Assembly: GCA_028292765.1 (NCBI GenBank) | Contig: JAQGLR010000114.1 | Coordinates: 1-44,548, forward strand | Origin: Massilia sp. | Lineage (GTDB): Bacteria > Pseudomonadota > Gammaproteobacteria > Burkholderiales > Burkholderiaceae_D | Direction of reading: 5' to 3' | DNA: 44,548 nucleotides | In this document: positions 16,353-25,275 of the stretch, one piece after another | Position numbering within the stretch: position 1 is the stretch's first letter | Layout: each line of letters opens with the position of its first letter | The notes under the pieces: generated by a model | What the model was told of the DNA's origin: nothing | What the model saw: the letters and a program-made list of their open reading frames with translations, nothing else | Database searches by the model: none | Program-made: the position numbers and the translations under genes

Positions 16353-17570
16353 ATGTCCGCCCTCCCCAACTTCCGCAGCCCGGCCGTCCTGCTCGACCAT
16401 GCGCGGCACACCATGCGCTTCTACCATCCGCGCGCGATCGACCCCGCCGGCGGCCTCTATCACTATTTCAGGGATGACGGCACGGTCTACGACACGCGCC
16501 ATCGGCACCTGGTCAGCAGCACGCGTTTCGTCGTTACCTATGCCCTCGCCTACCGGCATTTCCATGATCCGGCCTACTTGGAGGGCGCGCGCCATGCCGT
16601 GCGCTTCCTGCGCGACGTGCACCGCGCTCCTGCTGGCGGCGGCTACGCCTGGCTACTGGACGGGCGCGATGTGGTGGATGGCACGCAGCACGCCTATGGC
16701 CTGGCCTTCGTGCTGCTGGCCTATGCGCATGCCACGATGGCGGGGCTGGAGGAGACGCGTGCCTGGATCGGCGAAACCTTCGACCTGATGGAAGAGCGCT
16801 TCTGGGACGCCCAGTCCGGCTTGTATGCCGATGAAGCCAGCCAGGACTGGAGCGTTCTGTCGGGCTACCGCGGACAGAACGCCAACATGCATGCGTGCGA
16901 AGCACTGCAGGCGGCATTCCAGGCTACCGGCGAGCGCCGCTACCTGGAGCGTGCCTATACCGTCGCTTACAACATCACCCAGCGCCAGGCGGCGCGCTGT
17001 GGCGGCTTGATCTGGGAGCACTACAACGACCAGTGGCAGCCCGACTGGCGCTTCAACTTCGACGATCCGGAAAACCTGTTCCGCCCCTGGGGCTACCAGC
17101 CGGGCCACTTTACCGAGTGGGCCAAACTGCTGCTGCAGCTGGAAGCGCGCGCCAGCGGTGTGCTGGAGCACGACCTCAGCTGGCTGCTGCCGACTGCCGA
17201 GCGGCTGTTCCGGGTCGCCCTGGAGCAGGGCTGGGATGCCGACAACGGCGGCCTGTGCTATTCGCTGGCGCCGGATCTGACAGTGTGCGACCCGCACAAG
17301 TATTTCTGGGTGCAGGCCGAGAGCGCGGCGGCGGCGGCCATGCTGGCCCAGCGCACCGGCAACGCGGATTACTGGGACTGGTACCAGCGCCTGTGGGCGT
17401 ACAGCTGGGCCCATTTCGTCGATCACGAGTACGGCGCCTGGTTCCGCATCCTCGACCGCGAGAACCGCAAACTCAGCGACGAGAAGAGCCCGGCCGGCAA
17501 GGTGGATTACCACACGATGGGCGCCTGCTACGACATCCTGGCCGCGCTGGCGAAGGCCGACCATGCATGA
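16353..17570 (+). CDS. AGE-family sugar isomerase (D-mannose isomerase type)
   Basis: Cytosolic (alpha/alpha)6-barrel enzyme of the N-acylglucosamine 2-epimerase superfamily, 405 residues, close to the usual length. Conserved blocks are GLYHYFRDDGTVYD, STRFVVTYALAYRHF, YRGQNANMHACEALQAAF, HYNDQWQPDWRFNFDD, PWGYQPGHFTEWAKLLLQL (H252) and VDYHTMGACYDIL (H387). The last two supply the catalytic histidines of the family. The pattern resembles mannose isomerase more than cellobiose 2-epimerase. A fructokinase gene overlapping its 3' end fits mannose (or lyxose) to fructose (or xylulose) conversion. The start has no clear Shine-Dalgarno site and lies 24 bases after lacI, which suggests translational coupling or weak initiation. 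Confidence 0.88.
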   Translation: MSALPNFRSPAVLLDHARHTMRFYHPRAIDPAGGLYHYFRDDGTVYDTRHRHLVSSTRFVVTYALAYRHFHDPAYLEGARHAVRFLRDVHRAPAGGGYAWLLDGRDVVDGTQHAYGLAFVLLAYAHATMAGLEETRAWIGETFDLMEERFWDAQSGLYADEASQDWSVLSGYRGQNANMHACEALQAAFQATGERRYLERAYTVAYNITQRQAARCGGLIWEHYNDQWQPDWRFNFDDPENLFRPWGYQPGHFTEWAKLLLQLEARASGVLEHDLSWLLPTAERLFRVALEQGWDADNGGLCYSLAPDLTVCDPHKYFWVQAESAAAAAMLAQRTGNADYWDWYQRLWAYSWAHFVDHEYGAWFRILDRENRKLSDEKSPAGKVDYHTMGACYDILAALAKADHA

Positions 17571-18486
17571 CGCGCCGCTGATGCTGTGCGCCGGCGAGGC
17601 GTTGACCGACCTGATCAGTCAGGGCGGCGAGCAGTGGGTCAGCCGCGTCGGCGGCTCGGTGTGGAACGTGGCGCGCGCACTGGCCGTGCTGGGCGAGCCC
17701 ACCGCCTTCGCCGGCGCCATCAGCCGCGACCGCTTCGGCGATGCCCTGTGGGCGGCCAGCGAAGCGGTGGGCCTGGACCTGCGGCTGATCCAGCGCGTGG
17801 CGCGTTCGCCGTTGCTGGCCGTGGTGGAGCAAGGCGAGCCGGCGCGCTATTTCTTTATCGGCGACGACAGCGCCGACCTGCATTTCGATCCCGCCGCGCT
17901 GCCCGGCGGCTGGGCGGCGGGGCTGCGCTGGGCACACTTCGGCGGCATCAGCCTGGCGCGCGAGCCGCTGGCGTCGAGCCTGGTCGCGCTGGCGCAGCAG
18001 TTGAAGGCGCAGGGGGTGGCGATCAGCTACGACCCCAACTACCGCAACCTGATGGACGAGCGCTATGCGCCGACCCTTCAGCGGATGGCAGCGCTGGCCG
18101 ATGTGATCAAGGTATCCGACGACGACTTGCGCGGGCTGTTCCCCGGCCTCGGATTGGAGGCGGCGCTTGAGCGGCTGCGCGCGTTCAATCCCGCGGCGTA
18201 TTGCCTGCTGACGCGCGGCGGCCAGGGCGCCACCCTGTTCCATGGCGCGCAGCGCTGCGACGCGCGCGCCCCTGCGGTGGAAGTGGTGGACACCGTCGGC
18301 GCCGGCGACGCCAGCGTGGCCGGCCTGCTGCACAGCCTGGCGCGCCACCCCGGCCGTCCACTTCAGGCGCACCTGCATGCCGCGCTGGCGGCCGGTTCCG
18401 CCGCCTGCCTGCAGGCAGGCGCTAACCCGCCGCAGCCCGCGGACATGCACCGATTGATCGAACTACTGCAAGGAGACGTTGCATGA
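17563..18486 (+). CDS. PfkB-family carbohydrate kinase, probable fructokinase
   Basis: Ribokinase-fold sugar kinase, 307 residues, probably making fructose 6-phosphate for glycolysis. It begins LMLCAGEALTDLI, has the substrate-site strand SYDPNYRNLMDE, and ends with the PfkB signature DTVGAGDASVAGLL; the Asp in GAGD is the catalytic base. The N-terminal glycine motif reads VGGSVWNVARAL instead of the commoner GGAPANVA, a change that may affect substrate choice. The start overlaps the AGE gene by 8 bases, so the two are translationally coupled. Fructose is inferred from this pairing. Confidence 0.88.
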   Translation: MHDAPLMLCAGEALTDLISQGGEQWVSRVGGSVWNVARALAVLGEPTAFAGAISRDRFGDALWAASEAVGLDLRLIQRVARSPLLAVVEQGEPARYFFIGDDSADLHFDPAALPGGWAAGLRWAHFGGISLAREPLASSLVALAQQLKAQGVAISYDPNYRNLMDERYAPTLQRMAALADVIKVSDDDLRGLFPGLGLEAALERLRAFNPAAYCLLTRGGQGATLFHGAQRCDARAPAVEVVDTVGAGDASVAGLLHSLARHPGRPLQAHLHAALAAGSAACLQAGANPPQPADMHRLIELLQGDVA

Positions 18487-18571
18487 AGCGCCGCGCCCCG
18501 CCGGCCGGGGTTGCGCCTTAGCGGACGACCGACGGGCCGGTAAATAACAACAAATAGAAGGAGACAATCGC

Positions 18572-19897
18572 ATGGAACACATTTCGCAGCCGTCGCCGCT
18601 GCCGCAATCGCGCGCGGCAACCGGGAATACCGGGCCGCTCATCATCGTCACTACCCTGTTCTTCATGTGGGGGCTGCTCACCGCACTCAACGACGTGCTG
18701 ATCCCTCACCTGAAGGCGCTCTACACGCTGACTTATGGGCAAGCGATGCTGGTGCAATTCTGCTTTTTCGGTGCCTACCTCCTGGTCTCTCTACCGGCTG
18801 GTGCGCTGATCAAGAAAATCGGCTACCAGAACGGCGCCGTGACCGGGCTGGTCGTCGCAGCTGTCGGTTGCGCGATGTTTTACCCGGCGTCGAAGAGCGG
18901 CTACGCACTGTTCCTGTTCAGCTTTTTCGTGCTGGCCGCCGGCATTACGATCCTGCAGGTAGCCGCCAATCCGTATGTGACAGTGCTGGGCGACGCGCGC
19001 ACGGCGTCGAGCCGGCTGACGCTGACGCAGGCCTTCAACTCGCTGGGTACAACGATTGCGCCGGCCCTGGGCGGTATCCTGATCCTGTCGGCGAGCACCC
19101 TGGGCGTGGCGGAGCTGGCGCAGTTGCCGGCTGCGCAGCAAGCCGTCTACCGCTCAACCCAGGCGGCCAGTGTCCAGATGCCTTACCTTGTGCTGGCTGG
19201 CGCGCTGCTGTTGCTGGCGGTGATGTTCGCGTTTGCCCGGCTGCCCAAAATCGATCATGTTGAGGACGGTGCGCTGCAACGCGAGAAAGTCACCGCGCGC
19301 TCGGTGCTGGCCCATCCTCACCTGCGGATGGGGACGATCGGCATCTTTCTCTATGTCGGCGCCGAGGTGAGCATTGGCAGCTTCCTCATCAATTTCCTCG
19401 AACAGCCCGATATTGGCGCGCTGACGCCGGCAACAGCCGCCCACTACGTCAGCTACTACTGGGGCGCCGCCATGGTCGGACGCTTCATCGGTTTCGCGGT
19501 CATGCGTTTCGTCAGCCCGGGCAAGGCGCTCGCGTTCACTGCTGCCCTGTCGATTGCGCTGATCATGGTTGCCGTCTTCGGCCGTGGCCCTGCTGCGATG
19601 TGGGCAATCCTCGCGGTCGGACTGTGCAATTCCATTATGTTCCCGACAATTTTCAGTATGGCGCTGTACCGGCTGGGGAAACTGACCGGGCAGGCCTCGG
19701 GCATCCTCTGCATGGCGATCGTCGGCGGAGCGGTGGTGCCCTTCGCCCAGGGCTTGTTCGCCGATGCCATAGGCCTGCAAAGGTCGTTCCTGGTGCCGGC
19801 AGCTTGTTATGCCTTCATCCTGTATTTCGGCTTGAAGTTTTTGGGGCTTTACAAAAGGGACGAGTCGGTCCTACATCCAACGGGGAGTAATACATGA
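18572..19897 (+). CDS. Sugar:H+ symporter of the FucP (FHS) major-facilitator family
   Basis: Inner-membrane sugar permease, 441 residues, with about 12 hydrophobic segments. It matches the fucose/glucose/galactose:H+ symporter family: FFMWGLLTALNDVLIPHLK (helix 1 with the conserved Asn-Asp), QFCFFGAYLLVSLPAGALI, ITILQVAANPYVTVLG, LTLTQAFNSLGTTIAPALGG and EVSIGSFLINFLEQPDIG. An AGAAGGAGA ribosome site precedes ATG 18572. The 85-base gap after the kinase contains a short GC hairpin (18496-18510) but no T run. It probably carries the sugar that the AGE enzyme then isomerises. Confidence 0.93.
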   Translation: MEHISQPSPLPQSRAATGNTGPLIIVTTLFFMWGLLTALNDVLIPHLKALYTLTYGQAMLVQFCFFGAYLLVSLPAGALIKKIGYQNGAVTGLVVAAVGCAMFYPASKSGYALFLFSFFVLAAGITILQVAANPYVTVLGDARTASSRLTLTQAFNSLGTTIAPALGGILILSASTLGVAELAQLPAAQQAVYRSTQAASVQMPYLVLAGALLLLAVMFAFARLPKIDHVEDGALQREKVTARSVLAHPHLRMGTIGIFLYVGAEVSIGSFLINFLEQPDIGALTPATAAHYVSYYWGAAMVGRFIGFAVMRFVSPGKALAFTAALSIALIMVAVFGRGPAAMWAILAVGLCNSIMFPTIFSMALYRLGKLTGQASGILCMAIVGGAVVPFAQGLFADAIGLQRSFLVPAACYAFILYFGLKFLGLYKRDESVLHPTGSNT

Positions 19898-22392
19898 GCA
19901 TGAAAAGAACGACACTGGGTTGCGCGATCGGCGCCATTTACGCGCTGACGGCGCCAACATTCGCGCAGGTGACATCGCAAGAGACACCCCTTGCCGGCCA
20001 GGCTGCTGACGCCGCCGATTCCCAGGTCGTCGTGGTCACCGGCTCGGCGCGTCCGCAGCGGCGCTTCGACGTTTCCTATGCGGTCAATGCGCTTTCGCAA
20101 TCGGAAGTGCAAAAGCTGGCCCCCCTGAACATGGCTGACCTGCTGGGCAAGTTGCCGGGTATCCAGGTCGAGGCGACAGGCGGCGAGGTGCAGAACGTCA
20201 CCCGTGTGCGCGGCATCCCCACGGACGACGGCTACGCCTTGTTCCAGCAGGATGGCCTGCCGCTGATGACGGAGATTAACGGTTATTTCTTCCGTGGCGA
20301 CAGCATGAACCGCTATGACCTGATGACCAAAACCCTGGAAGTGGTGCGCGGCGGTCCCGCGCCGGTCTACGCAAGCCAGGCCGCCGCCATCATCAACAGT
20401 ACGACGGTCACCGGCACCGCCACCACCCGCGGCAAGGCCCAGGTGAGCGTCGGCACCACCGGGCTCAAGCGCCTTGACGCCTACCAGGCGGGCCCGATCA
20501 GCGACCGCACCTTTTATGCCATTGGCGGCTTCGTTCGCGAGGATGACGGCCATCGGGAGAACGGGTTTCCCAACGATCGCGGCGGGCAGATCCGGGCGAA
20601 CATCAAGCACGTTACTGACGTGGGCACATGGAAGCTGAGCGCCAATTATCTGAACGACCATAACGTCTTTTACCTGCCGATCCCGGTGGCCGATCCACGC
20701 AATCCTGCCGTTTCCCTCGATCCGTACATCGATTACTTCAAGGGGACGATGAACTCGCCGGCGCTGCGCAGCGTCAGCCAGAAAAACCGCGATGGCGCGG
20801 GCGGGCTGCAGACCGACCAGCGCGACCTGGCGAATGGCCGCCATCTGAAGTTCGGCAACATCGGCCTGCAATACGACGGCACCATGGGCGAGTGGCAGGT
20901 CTCGGCCAAAGGCGGCCGCACCAAGGGCAAGCTCGACTTCGACGCCTTCTATTCGACGTCCAACCCGGCCGACGCGACGACCTTCGCCAACGGCTTCCTG
21001 ACCGCGTCCCGCGCCGCGTTCGGCCCGGTGGCACGGCTGGGCTATGCACTGTCGGGCACCGGCGGCGCCCAGGTCTACGATCCTGCGTCTGCCTCCGGCC
21101 TCGTCATGCAGGGACAGTTCCGTACCCTCAAGTCGGAATTTTACTCAAACCAGGGTGACATCAACTTCACGCGGGCCTTCCAGACTGGCTTTGGCAACCA
21201 CGACGTGAAAGCAGGCTTCTACGGCAGCACCTACGGCGCCACGAGCCGGTCGTTGTACAACGACATGCTGATCGAGATGAATAGCCAGCCGCGCACCCTC
21301 GACCTCATCGCCTATTCGGCAACCGGCGCGGTGCTCGGTTCCGTCACCGACAAAGGTGTGCTGCGCTACACGACGACGCTGAATCAGGGCGACGTCAACG
21401 CCAGGATGGGCGCGCTGTACCTGAACGACACGTGGGAAGTTTCCGACAACCTGCGCATCGATGCCGGCGTGCGCAGCGAGCGTTATCATTACGACGGCTA
21501 TGCCTTGCTGACGGCGCAGGCGAACCTGGGCGACGCGGCGACGCTGGCCGACAATACGACGCGTGCGTTCACCGGCGAACGCCAGGAGAACGTGATCAAG
21601 CCCAAAACCACCAACTGGACGGTGGGCGCGAACTACGACTTTTCCGCCATGTTCGGCGGCTACTTCCGCGCGTCCCACCTCGAAGTGCCGCCGACGATGC
21701 AGAACGCATCATCGGTCTCCGCGCTGGTGCTGACGACCAAGGCCGACCAGTACGAAGTGGGCTTCAAGACCACCTTCGGCCGTTCCTACCTGTACATCAC
21801 CGGCTTCCACGCGAAGTTCGATCCGCTGAATACTTCCTTCGTCGCGTTCAACCCGGTTACCGGTCGCAATGACCAGACCGTGCCGTTCTTCGGCGAGGCC
21901 ACTATCAGCGGTGCCGAAATCGATGGCGCCTTGCACCTGGCGAAAGGCTTCGTCGTCAGCGGATCGCTGACGCTACAAGATCCCAAGTACAAGAACTTCG
22001 TGAACGCGTCGGGCGCCGATCCGTCGAAAGTTGTCGGCAACCAGATCGTGCGCGAACCGAAGGTGTTCGGCAACGTCCGTCCGAGCTACAGCTTCAACCT
22101 GGGCGACGACGTGGTGGACGTGTTCGGCAGCTATTCGTACACCGGCAAGCGCTACGTCGATCTGTTCAATGCCACTGTCCTGCCTTCGTATCACTCGATC
22201 GGCGCGGGCTTCACGGTAACGCGTGGCGACTGGCAGGTGGTACTCACCGGCGACAACCTGACCAACGCGAAAGGCCTCACTGAGGGCAACCCGCGGACCG
22301 ACACACTGTCGGGCCAGGGCAGCAACGTGGCGATCTATGGCCGTCCGGTGTTCGGCCGCAGCGCGCGCCTGGCCGTGAGCAAGGCCTGGTAA
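19894..22392 (+). CDS. TonB-dependent outer-membrane receptor of the sugar locus
   Basis: Outer-membrane receptor of 832 residues. It has a signal peptide (about 1-24, ending TAPTFAQ), then a TonB-box-like QVVVVTGSARPQRRF and a plug domain with LNMADLLGKLPGIQVE, VRGIPTDDGYALFQQDGLPL and LEVVRGGPAPVYASQAAAII. A long beta-barrel follows, ending RSARLAVSKAW with the terminal aromatic typical of barrel proteins. The ATG overlaps the permease stop by four bases (ATGA) and has a GGGGAG ribosome site, so it is translated with the permease. Position implies uptake of a saccharide rather than a siderophore. Confidence 0.93.
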   Translation: MSMKRTTLGCAIGAIYALTAPTFAQVTSQETPLAGQAADAADSQVVVVTGSARPQRRFDVSYAVNALSQSEVQKLAPLNMADLLGKLPGIQVEATGGEVQNVTRVRGIPTDDGYALFQQDGLPLMTEINGYFFRGDSMNRYDLMTKTLEVVRGGPAPVYASQAAAIINSTTVTGTATTRGKAQVSVGTTGLKRLDAYQAGPISDRTFYAIGGFVREDDGHRENGFPNDRGGQIRANIKHVTDVGTWKLSANYLNDHNVFYLPIPVADPRNPAVSLDPYIDYFKGTMNSPALRSVSQKNRDGAGGLQTDQRDLANGRHLKFGNIGLQYDGTMGEWQVSAKGGRTKGKLDFDAFYSTSNPADATTFANGFLTASRAAFGPVARLGYALSGTGGAQVYDPASASGLVMQGQFRTLKSEFYSNQGDINFTRAFQTGFGNHDVKAGFYGSTYGATSRSLYNDMLIEMNSQPRTLDLIAYSATGAVLGSVTDKGVLRYTTTLNQGDVNARMGALYLNDTWEVSDNLRIDAGVRSERYHYDGYALLTAQANLGDAATLADNTTRAFTGERQENVIKPKTTNWTVGANYDFSAMFGGYFRASHLEVPPTMQNASSVSALVLTTKADQYEVGFKTTFGRSYLYITGFHAKFDPLNTSFVAFNPVTGRNDQTVPFFGEATISGAEIDGALHLAKGFVVSGSLTLQDPKYKNFVNASGADPSKVVGNQIVREPKVFGNVRPSYSFNLGDDVVDVFGSYSYTGKRYVDLFNATVLPSYHSIGAGFTVTRGDWQVVLTGDNLTNAKGLTEGNPRTDTLSGQGSNVAIYGRPVFGRSARLAVSKAW

Positions 22393-22420
22393 CCCAACCA
22401 ACAACCAACATTTCATACCT

Positions 22421-23572
22421 ATGAGTAAACATTTCATACTCGCGGCGGCGCTGGCCATCGCACTCCCTTCCCATGCCGCCCCGGTCCAGGACCAGCATTG
22501 GGCCTTGATGGCGGAGCGCATGTTCCCGGCCGTCACCAGCTTGCCAGCCGGCCACCAGCCGCCACGTCTCACCGCTGTGCTCGACAGCAGGAAAAAGCGT
22601 ATCGATGCATGCCAGCAGGCGTCGAAATGCCTGTTCCTGGCTAGTACCTGGAACGATGAAGAGATGGATGCGGTGGCCAGTGCCGTCGCCGCTGTCCCGG
22701 CTTCGCCCGGCAAGCGCTCGCCAATTGCCGATGACGGGGTCAAGGCCCAGGTCACGCGCGAACTGCGGGGCTTGAACGCCGTCCTGCAAATCTACGGCTT
22801 TGGTACCGAATCACGCTACCCGATGATCGACGGCTCCTTCGAAAAGCCCGGCACCGAGGCTTTCAAGGCGTTGGTGGCGGACGCCATCTGGCTGGCCGAT
22901 GCGGGAAGAAACGACCCGGGAATGCGCCTCGATCCCAGCATCCCGCTGGCCATCGCGCTCATCGACGCCAACGAACGGCACGACGCAGTGCTGTTCGAGC
23001 CGCTCGACAAGGGTCTCAACGCGGCACCGTATGCCCGCGCCCGTGGCACCGACTGGAAGCGCTACAAGTACACCGCGATTATCATTCCAGGCGTCGGACC
23101 GGAGAATCCGGCGATTGCGATGAGCGCACGCGGCAAGCTGCACCTGAAGCTGGCGGCAAGCCGTTTCGCCGACGGCACCGCGGCGTTCATTGTCGTCAGC
23201 GGCGCAGCGGTGCATCCGAAAGAGTCGCGTTTCGTCGAGGCCGTCGAAATGCGCAAGGTGCTCATCGAGCGCTACAAGGTTCCAGCGGACCGCATCGTCA
23301 TCGAACCGTACGCTCGCCATACCACCACGAACCTGCGCAACGTGACGCGCCAGCTCGTTGCCATGGGTGCGCCGATCGAGCAGCCGACGCTGATTGTTGC
23401 CAACATGAGCCAGAGCCGCTACATCGAAAGCCCCGAGTTCGCGGCCCGTAACCCGGCCGAGCTGGGTTACCAGCCCGGTGTCGTCGGTCCCCGCCTGTCG
23501 CCGTACGAACTGGAGTTCCGTCCTTCGCTGCGCTCGCTGCGCGTCGACCCGTGGGATCCGCTCGACCCCTGA
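22421..23572 (+). CDS. Secreted DUF218 / YdcF-ElyC family protein
   Basis: A 383-residue exported protein with a signal peptide (MSKHFILAAALAIALPSHA). The C-terminal half matches the DUF218 (YdcF/SanA/ElyC) fold: AIIIPGVGPENP, KLHLKLAASRFADGTAAFIVVSG, VHPKESRFVEAVEMRKVLIE, YKVPADRIVIEPYARHTTTN and LIVANMSQSRYIES. The first 200 residues have no domain I know. It follows the receptor by 28 bases and lacks a clear ribosome site. Some DUF218 proteins act on envelope polysaccharide or nucleotide-like ligands. Here it may act on the incoming saccharide in the periplasm, which is inference. Confidence 0.8.
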   Translation: MSKHFILAAALAIALPSHAAPVQDQHWALMAERMFPAVTSLPAGHQPPRLTAVLDSRKKRIDACQQASKCLFLASTWNDEEMDAVASAVAAVPASPGKRSPIADDGVKAQVTRELRGLNAVLQIYGFGTESRYPMIDGSFEKPGTEAFKALVADAIWLADAGRNDPGMRLDPSIPLAIALIDANERHDAVLFEPLDKGLNAAPYARARGTDWKRYKYTAIIIPGVGPENPAIAMSARGKLHLKLAASRFADGTAAFIVVSGAAVHPKESRFVEAVEMRKVLIERYKVPADRIVIEPYARHTTTNLRNVTRQLVAMGAPIEQPTLIVANMSQSRYIESPEFAARNPAELGYQPGVVGPRLSPYELEFRPSLRSLRVDPWDPLDP

Positions 23573-23894
23573 ACCGGAATCGGCCGGGGCTTGTATCGCC
23601 GGGCTTTGTATTCGATCCCGGCGGCGCTGCCGGCGCCGGCTCAGGCCGGCGCCCGTGCAGGCCGTATCAAGATGCGTTGAACGCGCCATACCCGCAGCCA
23701 TGATGCACGAAGCGCCGGGCAAGGTCCGTCGTCAGCCGGTGCAGCGCGCACCTACGAGTGGACAGCGTGCTTTCGAAATCATGAAAATTGCGTCAGCGAA
23801 AGCGGATAAATAACACTATTGTGCCTGACAAGTCCAGGCCTGCCCGGCGCCCTCGATGCGCGCCGCACAGGTTCCTGCGGTTCCAGAGGTGGGA
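23573..23894. other. Intergenic region between two convergent genes
   Basis: There is no gene I can support. A GC-rich palindrome, GGCGCCGGC / GCCGGCGCC around TCAG (23632-23653), could stop transcription from the sugar operon but has no T run. A weak 5-bp hairpin (GCCTG 23823-23827 with CAGGC 23835-23839) could serve the minus-strand transporter. Confidence 0.4.
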
Positions 23895-25232
23895 TTAAAC
23901 TTTGGTCGCGAACTGGCCGGCCTTCGTTGAAATACGGGGCCCGACGCCAGGCCGCACCTGCAACATTGCAAGCACGCCGATCATGGTGGCAACCGCGGTG
24001 GCGATAAACATCGACGAATAGCCATACTTGGCCGACAGAATGCCAGTCAGCGTCGGCGCCAGCACCGCAGCAATGTTCGCAATGAAATGCATGATGCCGC
24101 TGAAGGTACCGACGCGCGATGGCGCGGTGTCGATCACGACTGCCCAATAGACGGAATTCGGCAAGGCATTAAGCGCATTACCCAGCGTCATCAATGCAAT
24201 CACGGCCCAAACGCTGTGTGCCTGGGAAACCGCCAGGAAGCACAACGTGGTCAGCAACAGACAAGCTGCGGCAAACCAGCTGCGCGCGATAACCAACTTG
24301 CCGGTGCGCTTGTACAGCCAGTCTGAAATACGGCCGCCCAGCAGCACGGTGAAACAGGCCCCGACCCAGGGAATCATGCCGATATACCACAACGACGACA
24401 GGCTGAAGCCGAATTCATCACGCAAGTACTTCGGGGTCCAGGTCAGCAACATGAAGTTCACGTACATGAACGAGAAGTAGCCGATCGAGTTAAAGAACAG
24501 CGTGCGGCTGCGGAAAAAGCTCCACCACGGCAGTGCTTCGGCCGCGTCGGCATTGGCCAGCGCAGCGGGCCGGTTCGCCTGGATCAATGCCAGCTCGGCG
24601 GCATTGACCTTGGGATTGTCTTCCGGCCGGTTGGTGTAGATGCGGGCGAACAATGCGATCAGGACCAGGCCGAGCACGCCAAGCACAATATACATGCTGC
24701 GCCAGCTACCGGTCAGCATCAGCAAGCCGACCGCCACTGGCGCCGTCAGCAAGGCACCGAGTGGTGTGCTCAGCAAGCCGATCGATACTGCAAAGCCGCG
24801 CTCGCTCGGCGCCGCCCAGGCCGACACGGTCTTGTTGATGATCGAATAGGCGGGACCTTCGGAAAAGCCGAACAGCACCCGCACCATCGCGAAACCGGTC
24901 AGTGCCGAGCCGCCAAATACGGCAAGCCCGATATCGCCAGCCCAGATCATCAGAATCGCAAACAGCGACCATGCGGTACCAGCCACCACCCACACGCGCT
25001 TGGCGCCGACCCGGTCGGCCAGGGCGCCGCCAATGAGCGCGCCAAACATGTAGCCATAGCCGAAATAGCCGAGCACTGCGCCCCAGCCGGCGCGGTCGAA
25101 ACCGTATTCGCCGATGATGCTGTCGGCTGCATACGCAATGGCGCCGCGATCGATGTAGTTGATCATCGCAATGATCACGATCAGGAAGAAAATGGTAAAC
25201 CGGTAGCGGCTTGGTTCTTGTAATGGATTCAT
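23895..25232 (-). CDS. Major-facilitator transporter, anion:cation symporter (ACS) type
   Basis: Inner-membrane transporter of 445 residues with about 12 membrane segments. The N-terminus FFLIVIIAMINYIDRGAIAYA and the loop GGALADRVGAKRVW match the ACS family (GudP, ExuT, phthalate-type carriers), as do SEGPAYSIINKTVSAWAAPSERG and the later NALNALPNSVYWAVVID. Substrates of this family are organic anions. It starts 43 bases after the amidase gene and is probably the last gene of an atzG-atzE-transporter operon. It therefore likely imports the compound the amidase cleaves. Confidence 0.9.
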   Translation of the reverse strand: MNPLQEPSRYRFTIFFLIVIIAMINYIDRGAIAYAADSIIGEYGFDRAGWGAVLGYFGYGYMFGALIGGALADRVGAKRVWVVAGTAWSLFAILMIWAGDIGLAVFGGSALTGFAMVRVLFGFSEGPAYSIINKTVSAWAAPSERGFAVSIGLLSTPLGALLTAPVAVGLLMLTGSWRSMYIVLGVLGLVLIALFARIYTNRPEDNPKVNAAELALIQANRPAALANADAAEALPWWSFFRSRTLFFNSIGYFSFMYVNFMLLTWTPKYLRDEFGFSLSSLWYIGMIPWVGACFTVLLGGRISDWLYKRTGKLVIARSWFAAACLLLTTLCFLAVSQAHSVWAVIALMTLGNALNALPNSVYWAVVIDTAPSRVGTFSGIMHFIANIAAVLAPTLTGILSAKYGYSSMFIATAVATMIGVLAMLQVRPGVGPRISTKAGQFATKV

Positions 25233-25275
25233 GGTTTTGTCTCGTTAGTCAATGTAATAAACGCAGATCCAGGGG

